Assembly: GCF_910592395.1 (NCBI RefSeq)
Contig: NC_088319.1
Coordinates: 2,976,001 to 3,040,000 of the forward strand
DNA from: Lineus longissimus
Taxonomy: Eukaryota; Nemertea; Pilidiophora; Heteronemertea; Lineidae
Length of the DNA: 64,000 bases
Direction: 5' to 3'
Shown: piece after piece, positions 1 through 11,169 of the stretch
How the letters are laid out: each line of letters opens with the position of its first letter
How positions within the stretch are numbered: the first letter of the stretch is position 1
The notes under the pieces: model-generated
What the model saw: only the letters and a program-made list of their open reading frames with translations
Databases searched by the model: none
What the model was told of the DNA's origin: nothing
Translations under genes and position numbers: made by a program

Positions 1-312
1 CAGTCAAATCCAGATATTCCGGTGTTTGTGGTAGAGGCCGAGTCCGGTTCCCGCAAATGTCTACACCGAAATATGCTGCTCCCGATTTCGTGCCAGTCCG
101 ACCATCCTTTATGTCGGCCTAGCGGTGACTCTCAGTTAACCCGTCCTATTCCTAGGCCAAGAAGGTCTTTGAAAAAGTTGGAGGGGGCAACTAAGGGAGA
201 ATCCGCTAGTTTGAAGGATGTTCCTGACACAGCGACGATTCCGTCAACTTGTGGCCGATATTTCCGGCCAGTGGCCGTTTTAGCAGGCATACAGGCACCT
301 GCAAGCACATAG
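1..312 (+). mobile_element. 3' end of a Ty3/gypsy-type pol (integrase C-terminus), truncated by window start
   Basis: The reading frame is open from base 1 and ends at the stop at 310-312. Its first ~30 residues (IPVFVV, then SGSRKCLHRNMLLP) match the pattern that closes the integrase of many Ty3/gypsy retrotransposons, a 'vyvVrpe..g..rtLHRnlLlp' segment. The remaining ~65 residues are basic and Pro-rich and I do not recognise them. The frame runs off the left edge, so the rest of pol should lie upstream. No LTR can be delimited, although a 78-bp direct repeat starts just inside the stop. Confidence 0.6.
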
Positions 313-510
313 AATTAAGGATAAGCAAGGAATAATGTTATACTTATAGTAGAGTGATAAACTCAAGGAATGGCCTTTTAATGACGGAATGACGGAATAT
401 ATTTACAATTTACAGAACACGAATATGTACATACCTGCAAGCACATTGAATTAAGGATAAGCAAGGAATAATGTTATACTTATAGTAGAGTGATAAACTC
501 AAGGAATGGC
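297..510. repeat. Pair of 78-bp direct repeats
   Basis: Bases 297-374 and 433-510 are the same 78-bp sequence with one visible mismatch (cacatag against cacattg), separated by 58 bp. They begin inside the 3' end of the gypsy-like frame and extend beyond it. They could be part of the retroelement 3' region or a local tandem duplication. No other copy is visible in the window. Confidence 0.85.
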
Positions 511-1080
511 ACTGGGCCACACCAAACATTCACTTAAATAGGTATAAGTATATATATTATGTAATGATTAAAGGTATTAAAGAGCATTAAAACTAGTGTA
601 TTGAAAAAGGCAAGACCAGCTTGTGCTGCCATCTGGAATGGGCAGCACAACTATCAAAGACATTAACCCATTCTCCCACACAAGGTTGAAAATGGTATGT
701 TTGTCTTGTAGCAAATCAGAACATCTCGTGTCGAACATTTGCTCTATTTTTCGCTTAAAAAGTGTATAAATATACATGTATGACAGATGGTGGTGAGAAA
801 TAAAGAAAAAGTATTTTTAAGAACATAATACTATTTACTATATACTGTATATACTATATAGATTTTTTTCACATGGGATCTTATAGTTTATAGGTTGTCC
901 TTTACAAAACCTATACAGGTGCTATACCGGTATAGATTTTATATAGTCTTTTTTGGCCATTTTTGGCCATTTACTTTAAAGATTTGCTCCGGAGGATTTT
1001 GTCTGTGGTATAAGTTTGCAATGACACCATCAATATCTCGAGAAAGCAGGTAATCCAATCAAGAATTCTATTGCGTGTAA

Positions 1081-3900
1081 ATGCAATTCATGACTATATG
1101 GGAGTTATTGCTGGTCCTGACCAACATTGACAGAGCTCCAGCAAGTTTAGTATTTTCCTCATTTCAATTCATGACAATGGACATTAACGGAACTGATAGC
1201 AATTTAACTGTCGCAATCTTACGAGTTCAGTCAATTCTTCGATGTGGTATGGCATGCTCGAATATTCAGATGTGCGTTGCCTTTTTCACCACCCCCAAGA
1301 ACGGCCATGACCGCCATGATCAAACGGAAACCTGCCATCTTCACAAGGATGCTGCTACCAAGGACTGGACTTGCAGAGGCGGGAAAACAGGGCATCGGCT
1401 TTGGAAAAAGCAGGTAGCCAATATTTCGGTTTTTATATTCGCAACCTATTTTGCAATAAAGACATAATTTGCTGTTGTTGCGTGCGCAACCGGTTAGACA
1501 CTAGGACGGCGTTGCTTGTCCTACTGACAAGCTCGCACTGGACTGTTTGATATCGGAATTTCGTTAGTCCTAGACTGGTTGCCTACCAGGGCTAAAGAAG
1601 CCATATTTAGTATATTTAGTGTGTTGGGTTTAATTACAGTTAGTATGAATGACTCGTTCTATGGAACGATCTCCATCATCCGCGCATTGCGCCCATAATT
1701 GTTAGAACTCAAATTTTCTTCAACGACGTTAACTGGTCGCCCGAGACTGGAATATGCAACTTTATGCAGCTGTTGAAACAAAAACCTAATTCTCGTGCGA
1801 ATGCATGGCGTATAGTCAACTGAGGAATAAGGTGTACACCTACACTTCAACTTTGAGGGTAAATTATGGTCGTCTGATGATTACTTCGATTCAACTGAAC
1901 TGGTAAACATTTTTCACAAATATATGATAAATTACGTGAAACTGCACAATACTACTTTCAAATTCAGACCGACCTCTGCTTTAGGCGTACCTGTCTATGA
2001 TAAAGTCGTATTTTAAGTCGTGCACTGCAATTTGGATAACCACTTCGTTGTAGCCATCTTATACACTGATCCAATTTGATATTATAAACATTACTGTAAA
2101 AATCCAGATGGAATGGCATAATGAAAACGTTCGTCGATTAACTGAATATTAGATAACCGTACGTAATTCAATATCGGAGATGAGGTCGGAGTGGGACTCG
2201 GAACAGGCCAAGGCTCAGATTTAGCGGAATCTGCAATAAACATTTGAAAAGTTCCATTAGTATCAATTTGCTGAAACCAATATATTTATCGACTTAGGAA
2301 AAAAAAACAACATGCATAACAAAATCGTCTGCATTATTCTTCTCGGACCATTTCCACATCGGCTGTGGTGGGGAGAAGGCCAAACGTAGCAATTTTTACA
2401 AATAATTATCATATACATATTCTATAGCGATCTTTTCATGTGCATTGTTTTAGGGTGTTTCCGCTCAATTTTACCATATTTCCCAGTTTTCCCAGCTTTC
2501 CGCAGTTTTCGTAGATTCCGCTTAATTGCCCTGGCCGTCAGGATGATTTTCAGAGTGGCGCTCATTGTTGCCAACCTGCCTATAATATATACAGGGTATA
2601 CCAAAGAGGCTGTATCCGCCTACACGTTAATAATGGGTTTATATAAACAAGATGAGCGCATTACTTATGAAGATTGTCTAATCAACAGAGAGAGACAGCC
2701 TTCCATCTCTCCCACAATGTAATGTATCAAAACCTAATTTCAACAATTTCATCCACTCAATTTAAAGATGTCATATCTTAACTTTTAACCGCCACGCCGA
2801 ACTCGCAGAGGGGCACCTATCGGTCGTACCGTGATGTAAGGATCTATGGCCAGTTCCCACCGTGGGCGGCATCAGTATTTTACCACACAGGGCTAAGTGT
2901 CATAGTCACAGTGGCTCTTTTTTATTACTCCTCGAGTCCTTATCGTAACGTCTACGTCTACAGCCAAGATGATATAAGCGGAGATTTTAAACTGATGTAT
3001 CATTTTCATTTTAACGAGCTCGCATTTATTGCTGGCGAATATGGCAATGGTGTCATAGGTGTTTGCACACGTCAGGGACGGAAATCTGTCGTTGAAAAGT
3101 TGCGAGCATTTCAATTCGAGTTGATTGAAAGTAGCAATTGCCGAGAGTTGATTCTACCGTATGGCGAACTTGAGAAAAGCGTCGGTCCAAAGAATTCGAG
3201 GTTCAAATATTTCAAAATGGTTTCATGTGGTGAGAATGTTTTCTTGGAGTTGACCTTTCGATGCAAATTTCAGCAGCACAGAAACAGGGAAAAAGACCTG
3301 TTTATGTCTTGGTTAAATTGGTATAAAATAGTAAACATAGGGTTCGTTCTTAAACTTCGGTATGTTAAAAGCCTAAAAGAGATAAACTACTCTCTTGTGC
3401 CTGAAGCCGAAAGTGCTTTATTATCTGATATGGATAACATCATGTTAGAGGATATCCGATGTGATTTGAATGGTTATCTCTATACATCATCAGCTAGAAC
3501 ACACTCCATCACCATCTTAGAAAAACCGTACGAGTATAATAAATCCACGTCGATTATCTTACGTGATGATTTTTTCAGAAAATTGGGAGACTCTGCAATT
3601 CTGACTTTGCTAGGATCATATAATGTCGTCGTTGAGGTTCATCGGTCGAAGTTCGTTACCCTATTTTCAAGTAAGGGTCCTAAGGATAGCTTCAAGCTTA
3701 ATCCTAAGAATCACGCTCAATTTCTGTTTAGGTTGCAATTTGGGCCATGCCTGGATGAATCCGAGAATACGTTATTGATGACCTTACGTGACCCTCTTGT
3801 CTCCAACCACTGGTTAATAGTCGGTGCGAATGAAAGATTATTTGCCTGGCCCAAATTCCGTACTGGTAAGCAAATGACCGCAAAGGTATTTACTGCGTAA
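1081..3900 (+). CDS. Putative secreted PAN/apple-like protein, two exons, function unknown
   Basis: Exon 1 is 1081-1413 (donor cag|gtagcc) and exon 2 is 2809-3900 (acceptor ctcgcag|agg). Both are in phase 0, so they join to about 474 residues. Exon 1 starts with a hydrophobic leader (WELLLVL, then an Ala-Pro-Ala stretch). It continues with a segment whose Cys spacing and sequence (RCGMACSN..MCVAFF...TCHLH) resemble a PAN/apple domain. Exon 2 is one uninterrupted frame of 363 codons with few Cys. It has a hydrophobic stretch near its start (GLSVIVTVALFYY) and recurring short aromatic/valine-rich strands such as YRNVYVYS and HWLIVGANERLF. That could suggest a beta-rich or propeller-like fold, but I recognise no family. 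The splice junction is inferred only from phase and consensus sites. Alternatively these are two separate genes or a decayed locus. Confidence 0.5.
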
Positions 3901-6310
3901 CAAAGTACTCGGGTGGACCTATATTGTTTATAAAGCTGAGCTGCACGAACAAATCTCACAGTAGCTGATTAAGAAATTAAGGTGAGACGGATACGGCACA
4001 GCTGTGGATGCAATATTTCAGACTGCTACTATGTCTAATAATTCATTACTAACGTTCATTTTTCGCAGCTTGCCCACGAGAATCTTTGTTTAAATCCTTC
4101 TACGCAAGATCGAAACAGACATCGTAGCATTTCACTCTCCACCGTAAGTCATTGCCGTGTTGCATAAATAAATTCATTGATATTCCGGGAGATATGATAG
4201 TCGCAATAAGTATTGTGAGGGAAATTACACATGCAGTAAAGCGTTTTTCGGATCATTTAGATCTGGCCATATTTACGTGGCTCTTCTCTTGTCATAAAAC
4301 TGTAATAGTGTGATCACCAAAATTATTACTATGTTTACACCGACTTGGGCAGCCGGTGTCATCAAGTTTACCGGGTTTAATTGACACCATAAAGGAGCAT
4401 TGGTTAGGCCAGGGTCATTCAAATAAAAATTTGAAAGACTCTCAGACTGGTTGAAAGTCTCTGGTAAGGCCAATCCAGAGGATACTAAGTAATTTATATA
4501 TGTGTATATATACATGTATGCATAAATTTAAAGTTGTATTCTGATAGACGAAATAAACAAAAAAGATTATACTTTAGCGTTTGTAAAATTTATGCGCGTT
4601 ATTATTTCATCCACTTTGATCTTATTTCTTTAAGATTCTGGGACGACATCATTGTGAAAGTTGTCTGGTTGAAATACTGTTAGAAAAAGATTACAGTTAG
4701 AGGTCTCAGTTTCACACAAAATGCCCCTGTAGCCATGGGAAACCTTGATGATGCCGTAATATGATCAGTCCGCCGCAAAATCCATGACAACAAATATGAG
4801 TGCCTCCTTCCTAAAACAGTTCATTAACCTCCAAGCTGTCACGTGCACAATTATGAGGAGGCACATCCGGATGAAATAGGGAGTTCATGTTCGTTTCTCC
4901 GGCCCTGCACACAAACATGGTGCATTTTGCGTGCAGGGTCGGAGAAGCGAACATTAACCCTGATTTCCTCAGAATGAAGAAAACAGTGACAACGTCCTGA
5001 CGCCCCTGTCATTGATCTGCCAATAACATCTTAGCTAATTATTTATATGCAACGTCATCTAGACATCGACCCAACCCCATGAATCTCGAGAACTTGTCAC
5101 AAAATAGACGGCCTCAATTCGTATACTCGCACCAGCTGACCGGAAAATCTCCCCATGCAGTCATGCATACGCCCAAGATCATGAATGATATATCGAACAT
5201 TTCCTGCTTGTGTGATTATATGCGTGATGGAAAGAACTAACTTATACCAGTCTTCCTGGTTTGTTTACAACATCGGAGAAAGAAATCGTCCCCAGGATTT
5301 GCCATGGTGTGCACTTTACACAGTAACCTCGTCCAAAGCAATTGATAGGCCTACATACATTTCAGGGAAATCCCGTTTTCGAAAAGAACGGCGTTATTTT
5401 TAGAAATTATAACTAATTAATCGGGCATTATCGTAGACGTGAATTGTGAGAAGCTGTTTACGAGGAGAACGTTACGCTTGACTTGAAATATTGTGCTAGA
5501 TAAACCGTGGACTTGTTTGCCCAAACTGATCAAGCGTACAGCCATACTGGATCGAAGACAGTTGGAAAAAACGATTTTGTAGTCGTCCGAAATTTTGGGA
5601 TCGCCATTCTTTCGGACTGTTCACAAAGATTTAATACGCTTCGTGTCGCCGCCGCTGAAGAGGACAAATATATGTGAACATGTACGCATGATTTCATGAG
5701 AAGACAAGCACGAGGTATGTACACATGTAAGCGTAGGTCTCTTTTCCAACCGTAGAAGGCGGCCCGGTTGTTCAAAGCCTGGCGAGTTTAGCGACCGCCA
5801 CTAAACTTAGCGGAACCCTTGGGGTTCCTCTAATGTGAAGTAAACTAGCTAAATCAAATGCATCAAATGTGAAATGTTTATCAATGTGAAAGTGAGCGTC
5901 AGTTCAGTTGAGTTGTCATTATGAACGAATGTATTTCACTCTGAAATCAAAGTTAAAGTCAGAGTGGGACTCGTGAATAAAGCGCAACCGCTGCATTTAC
6001 AGTGGGACCTTTCTATTAGGGACACTCTGACCAATGGTGTCCTTAATTGAGAGATGTCCTCATTACAGAGGTAAAATTTTATGTATACATTGTAAAATAC
6101 CAATTTGGTAGTGATAGAGAGGGTGTCCTTAATAGAGAGGTATCCACTCAGGAAGGTTCCATTGTACTTAGAGTAATCAGCCCGCTCTGAGGTATTTACG
6201 ATAAAATATATCATGGAACTAGTATCAAAAACTCAAAAGTAAGATGAGTTTTTGAGCTCATTCAATCAGAAGTAAAGAATACAATTAGTTCTGTGTCTCA
6301 TCAAGTATAC
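3901..6310. other. Gene-free stretch with repeats
   Basis: No frame here looks like protein: the open frames are short and without recognisable composition. The stretch holds a hairpin near 4873-4970, with best-paired arms 4889-4910 and 4931-4952 (gttcgtttctccggccctgcac and its near complement). It also holds a copy of the 'acctctctattaaggacacc' family at about 6000-6168. Confidence 0.7.
6000..6168. mobile_element. Copy 1 of the 'acctctctattaagg' MITE-like family
   Basis: It begins acagtgggacctttctattagggacac and closes with gtccttaatagagaggtatcc then ggttccattgtact. The two ends are rough inverted complements, as in the six other copies in this window (22812, 26543, 29614, 33263, 42373 and 49789). 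It has no coding capacity, which fits a non-autonomous DNA transposon relic. Confidence 0.7.
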
Positions 6311-7270
6311 GATAGGCCACGGGACGAGTGTGAAAAATGTGAAGTTCCGTTTGACAAATTAGCGGGCAAATTGAAAACAGTCGTTTTTGGGTATTAATAT
6401 GGGGGTGCTGATTTCAAAAATCAATTTTTCTCCCGCGTAAAGTTGCACATTAAGTCAGAAATGAGACCCTTAATAGGGCCTAATGGTCCCAAAGTAGGGG
6501 TCAAAAAGTTGATGTCATCGAAACATGTCAACGTGGGTATCAAAATGAAGGTCTATGGGGGTACTTTAACATTGCATAGTTTTTGGCCCCCTTAACGAAC
6601 CGTGGGACCCCCCAGGGAGGGTCAAAAGGGCAAAAGTGGAAACTTTGACCGCCTCCCATGAGCTTCATGGGCACCGCATGTGGATAAAAACTGATTTATT
6701 CGACAGTACTCACATAGACCTTTTCATAGATACCCATGACGACACCCTTGGGCAAAAGGTTTTCGAGATCTTAAATTTGGAGCCTAAAAAGGGGTCAAAA
6801 TTACTATCTCGGCAACCCTTACCCCGAGTGTGTTGTCATGGGTATCATTTTGAAGGTCTATACGATTACTGTCAAATAAAACAGTTTTTATCCATTTATA
6901 GTCCCTATGAAGATCGTGGGACAGGGTCAAAGTTACCACTTTTGCCCTTTTTGACCCTCCCTGGGGGGTCCCACGGTTCGTTAAGGGGGCAAAAAACTAT
7001 GCAATGTTAAAGTACCCCCATAGACCTTCATTTTGATACCCACGTTGACATGTTTCGATGACATCAACTTTTTGACCCCTACTTTGGGACCATTAGGCCC
7101 TATTAAGGGTCTCATTTCTGACTTAATGTGCAACTTTACGCGGGAGAAAAATTGATTTTTGAAATCAGCACCCCCTATCACCCAAAAACGACTGTTTTCA
7201 ATTTGCCCGCTAATTTCTCAAACGGAATCCTTTTTCTAGACACATTTTTGCCACTCGTCCCATGGCCTAC
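6311..7270. mobile_element. Large palindromic (foldback) element, ~960 bp
   Basis: The left arm, about 6311-6650, is repeated as its reverse complement at about 6930-7270. The outer ends read gataggccacgggacgagtg on the left and cactcgtcccatggcctac on the right. The arms stay nearly identical for ~330 bp, for example the caccccc...tttgaaatcagc and ccttaacgaaccgtgggacc segments. About 280 bp of unique sequence lies between them. The open frame 6636-7010 and its neighbours are chance frames within the palindrome. Long arms and lack of a gene point to a non-autonomous foldback or MITE-type transposon. Confidence 0.85.
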
Positions 7271-7483
7271 GAAGCATTATTGTACCTCCAGTTCCCATAT
7301 ATTTATGTAGCAAAAGAGGCCGGGGAATCCCAATGACACGTGCGTGCGCTCACTGATATGGTCGATGTGCACGGAATAGCACTGGCTGGCAGCACCTTGA
7401 GACAAGCGCTTAGCGTGTACGTCACAACGAAGGCTGGTTTGGCTAAGTCCGGCATTGACCCTTAAAATTCTGCCATCTTGACC

Positions 7484-7648
7484 CGCAATGTTTGAGATCG
7501 CTAAGTCACAGTACTCCTAGATCGAATAGTGATGACGCAAGCGCATGCGAGTCAGTCTGGTCATCTTAATCCGGCCGCAATGTTTTGAGATCTTCAAGTC
7601 ACTCCTGGATCCAATATGGGTGACGCAAACGCATCAGAGTCAGGTTGG
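7484..7648. repeat. Imperfect ~75-bp direct duplication upstream of the otopetrin gene
   Basis: Bases 7484-7560 and 7576-7648 align over their length (cgcaatgtttgagatc... ...gtgacgcaa.cgcat..gagtcag.ttgg). The second copy ends 31 bp before the first ATG of the otopetrin-like frame, so the duplication lies in its promoter or 5' UTR. Both copies carry a tgacgcaa motif, which is CRE/AP-1-like by inspection. Whether it binds anything is unknown. Confidence 0.65.
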
Positions 7649-7678
7649 ACTCTGGTAGGCTACTCCCTTTAATAACTT

Positions 7679-10348
7679 ATGTCGATTAGATTTCGTCTTT
7701 TCAGATTCAACGCCAATCGCCTAACGACCCTGCACCGCATCAACATATTGACCAAAATGGCGGTGGAACGTTCCACCTACTTCATCACTTCCGCCGTGCT
7801 GCTGGCCTTCTCAGTCGCGTACGTCTTCTCCTACTGGATCAATTCAAAGCGAAATCGGTACCTGACGTCAAACTTCAGCCTAGTTCTGTACATGACACTT
7901 CTTCTTTTCATTTGTGTCATTTGCATGCTCCGTTATCTCATCCCACGCCAGACCAGTAGCTGGGAAATACAACAGGAAGCAAGACAATCTACGCATGCGC
8001 ATCGAAAAAACCGAGCTGTCATTTCCTGTATTGCGAAATGCGGGTTGGTAATTTTTCTCATAGGTGCCATTATGTTTGACTGTGTTTCCACAATTGGGCT
8101 TGTGAGTTGCATGGACGTGTTCCTAGCTGATAACTGTTACCAAAAGGAAAGAATGGTGACTGTAATCAATAAGATAGCAAAAATGCTCTTCATGGGCATC
8201 CAGGCCACGTTCCTAATATCTGAGAGCGAGATGTATGTCAAATATGGCCGATCGAACACCAGCCGGAACGTCTATATTGTGAACTCAATTATGAATTTCA
8301 CGTTCGTGATTTTCACCGCCTTGCAAGAAGTAAAATCGGCCAATAAAGGTGTACATGGCGTGTACTGTGTGAGTCCGTCGTTACCCGCGAATGCCTCGAC
8401 GGCGGAGAAAGCCAGCTTCCAACATCAGTACGACTGCATCAACGACCGAACCCACATGGACAAAGCGGCAATAAAAATCGGGCCATATCTCCACCCGTTT
8501 CATTCTGAATTCTGTACAATGGCGACCACCCTCAATCTCATTCTTTGGAAACTGTTCTCAAATGATAAGTTGAAGAATGACGCAACATCTACAAAGGAAT
8601 GTCGCAGAAGACGCCGAATAAGATCGCAACGAATTCATCCACATGTCTCTATCATGTCCGCATCGAATTTATCGGAGGCTCCCCCTGACGGGAATGATAT
8701 GACGTCATTAGAGAGGAGGCGTCTGTTAGAAAATGAAGAGACTGCGTTTGAAAATGAAATTGAAGAAAACGAGTCGGATTTTGATATCAGTCTAACGACT
8801 GATAGAACTTTCGAAAGAATCGCATCATTCGGTCGGGACAACGAAGCGGATTCTCCAGATATTGCGGTATCAACGACCTCGAGACACGATCAAGTGGGCG
8901 AATCCGAAGGCTACGGGTCAATGGACGGGAATCACACGAGTCCGCGGGGGCCTGCCTCCGATAGCCAGGAAGCCGGGTGTTCATTCCCGTGTTGCCGCGA
9001 TCAGTGTCGGGGATGCCTTGATCCAAGACCGCGGCAAATTTACGGCCCGGACAACGGATGTGGTTTCATTGCATTCGCCAGTCTCGCCCTTCTCTGCGTG
9101 GAGACTGTCATGTCTCTGTTGCTACAGTCAAGAGACATGCGGAGGAAGTTGTTTACACCCCTCTACGTCATTAGCACCGCCAAAATGTCTCTCATGCTAA
9201 TCACGTCCGTCTTCCTAGCAGAGATTAGCCGCAGGAAGCTTCAGACGGGTCCAAAAGTTAAGCAGACTCTGTCGGTCGGATCAATCGTTCTCATCATATC
9301 GGCTTTCATCATATTCTTATATCGAGTTCTTGAAGGGGTCGCTGCGCTCGACCTTTTGATACTGGCACCGAATTCAACTAAAATGGACGCACGTTTCATT
9401 GCCGATCATGAGTTCACCCTCGAGGTTCAAAATATCCTCGATTTCTTCAATGCATTGCTCTACATTGCGCAAGCCGCCATTCAGACAAACCTCGTTTTGA
9501 GAATCCACTGGATTATGAAACGGAACTGGCCCGATGACGTCATTGCCTCCTCGACCGCAATGCAGTTAACCACATTCCTGATGGCCGCGAACTTCTCCCA
9601 GTGGCTCCTCGGGACTGTGGTGGAGATGAAGTACCCCAAGGTAGGTCAGCTTTCATTAATTGGAGTTTTCGTAATCCCCCCTAACTGTAAGTGTCTGATA
9701 TTACTATTAGGCGGAGTGTTTAACTCAAAGGGCTCCATCGATCACTAAAGCGCCCCGCAAACAAGCAATTTTTAATGCTGCAACCTGCAACAATTATCGT
9801 TGCGATAAACGATAAAAAGATAGCTCGTCTGCTTGTGAACTGGTAATCGCTGGGTTTAATCCTAATCGAATCCTAATTGTAAATCACCCGATCACCGATT
9901 CTTGTCGCAGGCACACAACACCGGCCAGCGATGACCCGCTCAAACGAGAGGTTTTTTGTTGCATGTGATCATAATCGCATGTTCGCTCGTTTGCGCAGCG
10001 GCACTTTTAAAGTGTCCCGAACTTGCTATCACGGTTCCCCCGAAGCATCCCTAAGTTACGCTCCGAACGCAGTGTATCGGCCTCGCCCTTGATATCACCG
10101 ACCTTGACCTTCATCGTGACCTTGACCTTGCTATTTCTTTCTTGCAGGTCAACTTCTCGCAAGTGCTGTACTATGACGATGCGACCTGGAAGGTAGTAGT
10201 CTACGTGTTGTATCCGTTCGTCATTTACTATCGATTCCACTGCACCATGTCATTGGCAAAGCTCATGCTGTGGAGACGGGAAGTCAAGAACGCTGGGCAG
10301 CTGGGCACGCGGAGAGAGGACTTCCTCGCAACATTTGCTTATTATTAA
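7679..10348 (+). CDS. Otopetrin-family proton channel, two exons
   Basis: Exon 1 is 7679-9640 (donor aag|gtaggt) and exon 2 is 10148-10348 (acceptor cttgcag|gtc), joined in phase 0 for 720 residues. The ATG at 7757 has the better context (aaaATGG) and would give 694 residues. There are many hydrophobic segments in two halves, separated by a charged, acidic and Arg-rich region at about residues 305-450. Family marks are a PYLHPFHSEF segment before a helix in the N-terminal half and a C-terminal YPFVIYYRFHCTMSLAKL segment. These match the otopetrin pattern 'PYLyPF.iEfsl' and the closing 'P..ifYRfHs...l'. Otopetrins are 12-helix proton-selective channels of the plasma membrane that open in acid. 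Three or more helices precede the central region and several follow, consistent with the family. The subfamily cannot be assigned. Confidence 0.82.
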
Positions 10349-10375
10349 ATATACGACATTATAGTATGTTTTCTG

Positions 10376-10640
10376 TGCGCTGGCCTCAAAATTCAACTGC
10401 GCCATGTCCCTACTGAGAACATTTCTGAAGGCTAGGACACTGGACGGTACAAGGGCACTAACGGGACATTTGTTTATCACGGCACTGTAATCTTTATTCT
10501 ACAACCTGGTGTCACGGTCCCACCACGTCCACTGTACCATGTCCCTGGCTGATTACCTGCTAGGAGGGAGGAATATCAAGAATGCCGCCCATGGTGGCAG
10601 AGTACACGAAGAGAGGAGATGGTCGGACCGGCAAGTCTGT
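10376..10640 (+). pseudogene. Decayed duplicates of the otopetrin C-terminal segment
   Basis: Two further copies of the region encoding the RFHCTMSLAKL...KN segment lie downstream of the otopetrin stop. The one at about 10390-10465 reads FNCAMSLLRTFLKART. The one at about 10521-10620 reads HVHCTMSLADYLLGGRNIKNA and then a basic tail, keeping the MSL core and the spacing to the KNA motif. Neither is preceded by the full transmembrane segment found in the true last exon, and in-frame stops lie upstream. They may be remnants of tandem duplication or, less likely, alternative last exons. Confidence 0.55.
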
Positions 10641-11169
10641 TGGGGACAAACTTGGATCAACCTTAGTGTCAAAAACACGGACAAAGAGGAAAAAAAGACA
10701 ATTGTGGATAAGTTTATAGAAAGTATATTACTGATATTCTTGAAATTCAACAAAGATAGCTTAGTGAAACAGCATAAAGAGTTTTGTATAGTGTTCGGTG
10801 GAGGCCCAGTTCTTTTAAATCACCAATAGGCGTCTCCACTGTCTCACATACATCAGCACTTATCCAGCCTACCAGTTTCTATGGCGATGTCAACCAGAAC
10901 CAAGAGGGCCTTTTAATGCCAAAAGGTGGCAGCAGTAGTTAGCGGGCCAAAGCAATACAGAACCTCTTGTGGGTGAAATTGACACGGGTTTGACATGGGC
11001 TGGAAATGTATTGTGTGTCACTATCGGCTACTGCTACCTACCGGTGATAAAGTTTGTTACTCAACATGTTGAGCAACCTGCAGACCGGACCCGGCGGGCT
11101 GGACCCCTAGCCCCGCAGCCCCGCAGCCCAGTCAGCCTATAGTCCCCTAATGTCAAGTGGCATTTACTT

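Noticed and set aside
2438-2722. 94-codon frame starting MCIVLGCFRSILPYFPVFPAF
   Set aside because: It overlaps an equally open antisense frame, is low complexity (F/R/P) and lies in the inferred intron of the PAN-like gene.
6636-7010. 124-codon frame as a gene
   Set aside because: It lies in and between the arms of the 960-bp palindromic element, with no recognisable protein features.
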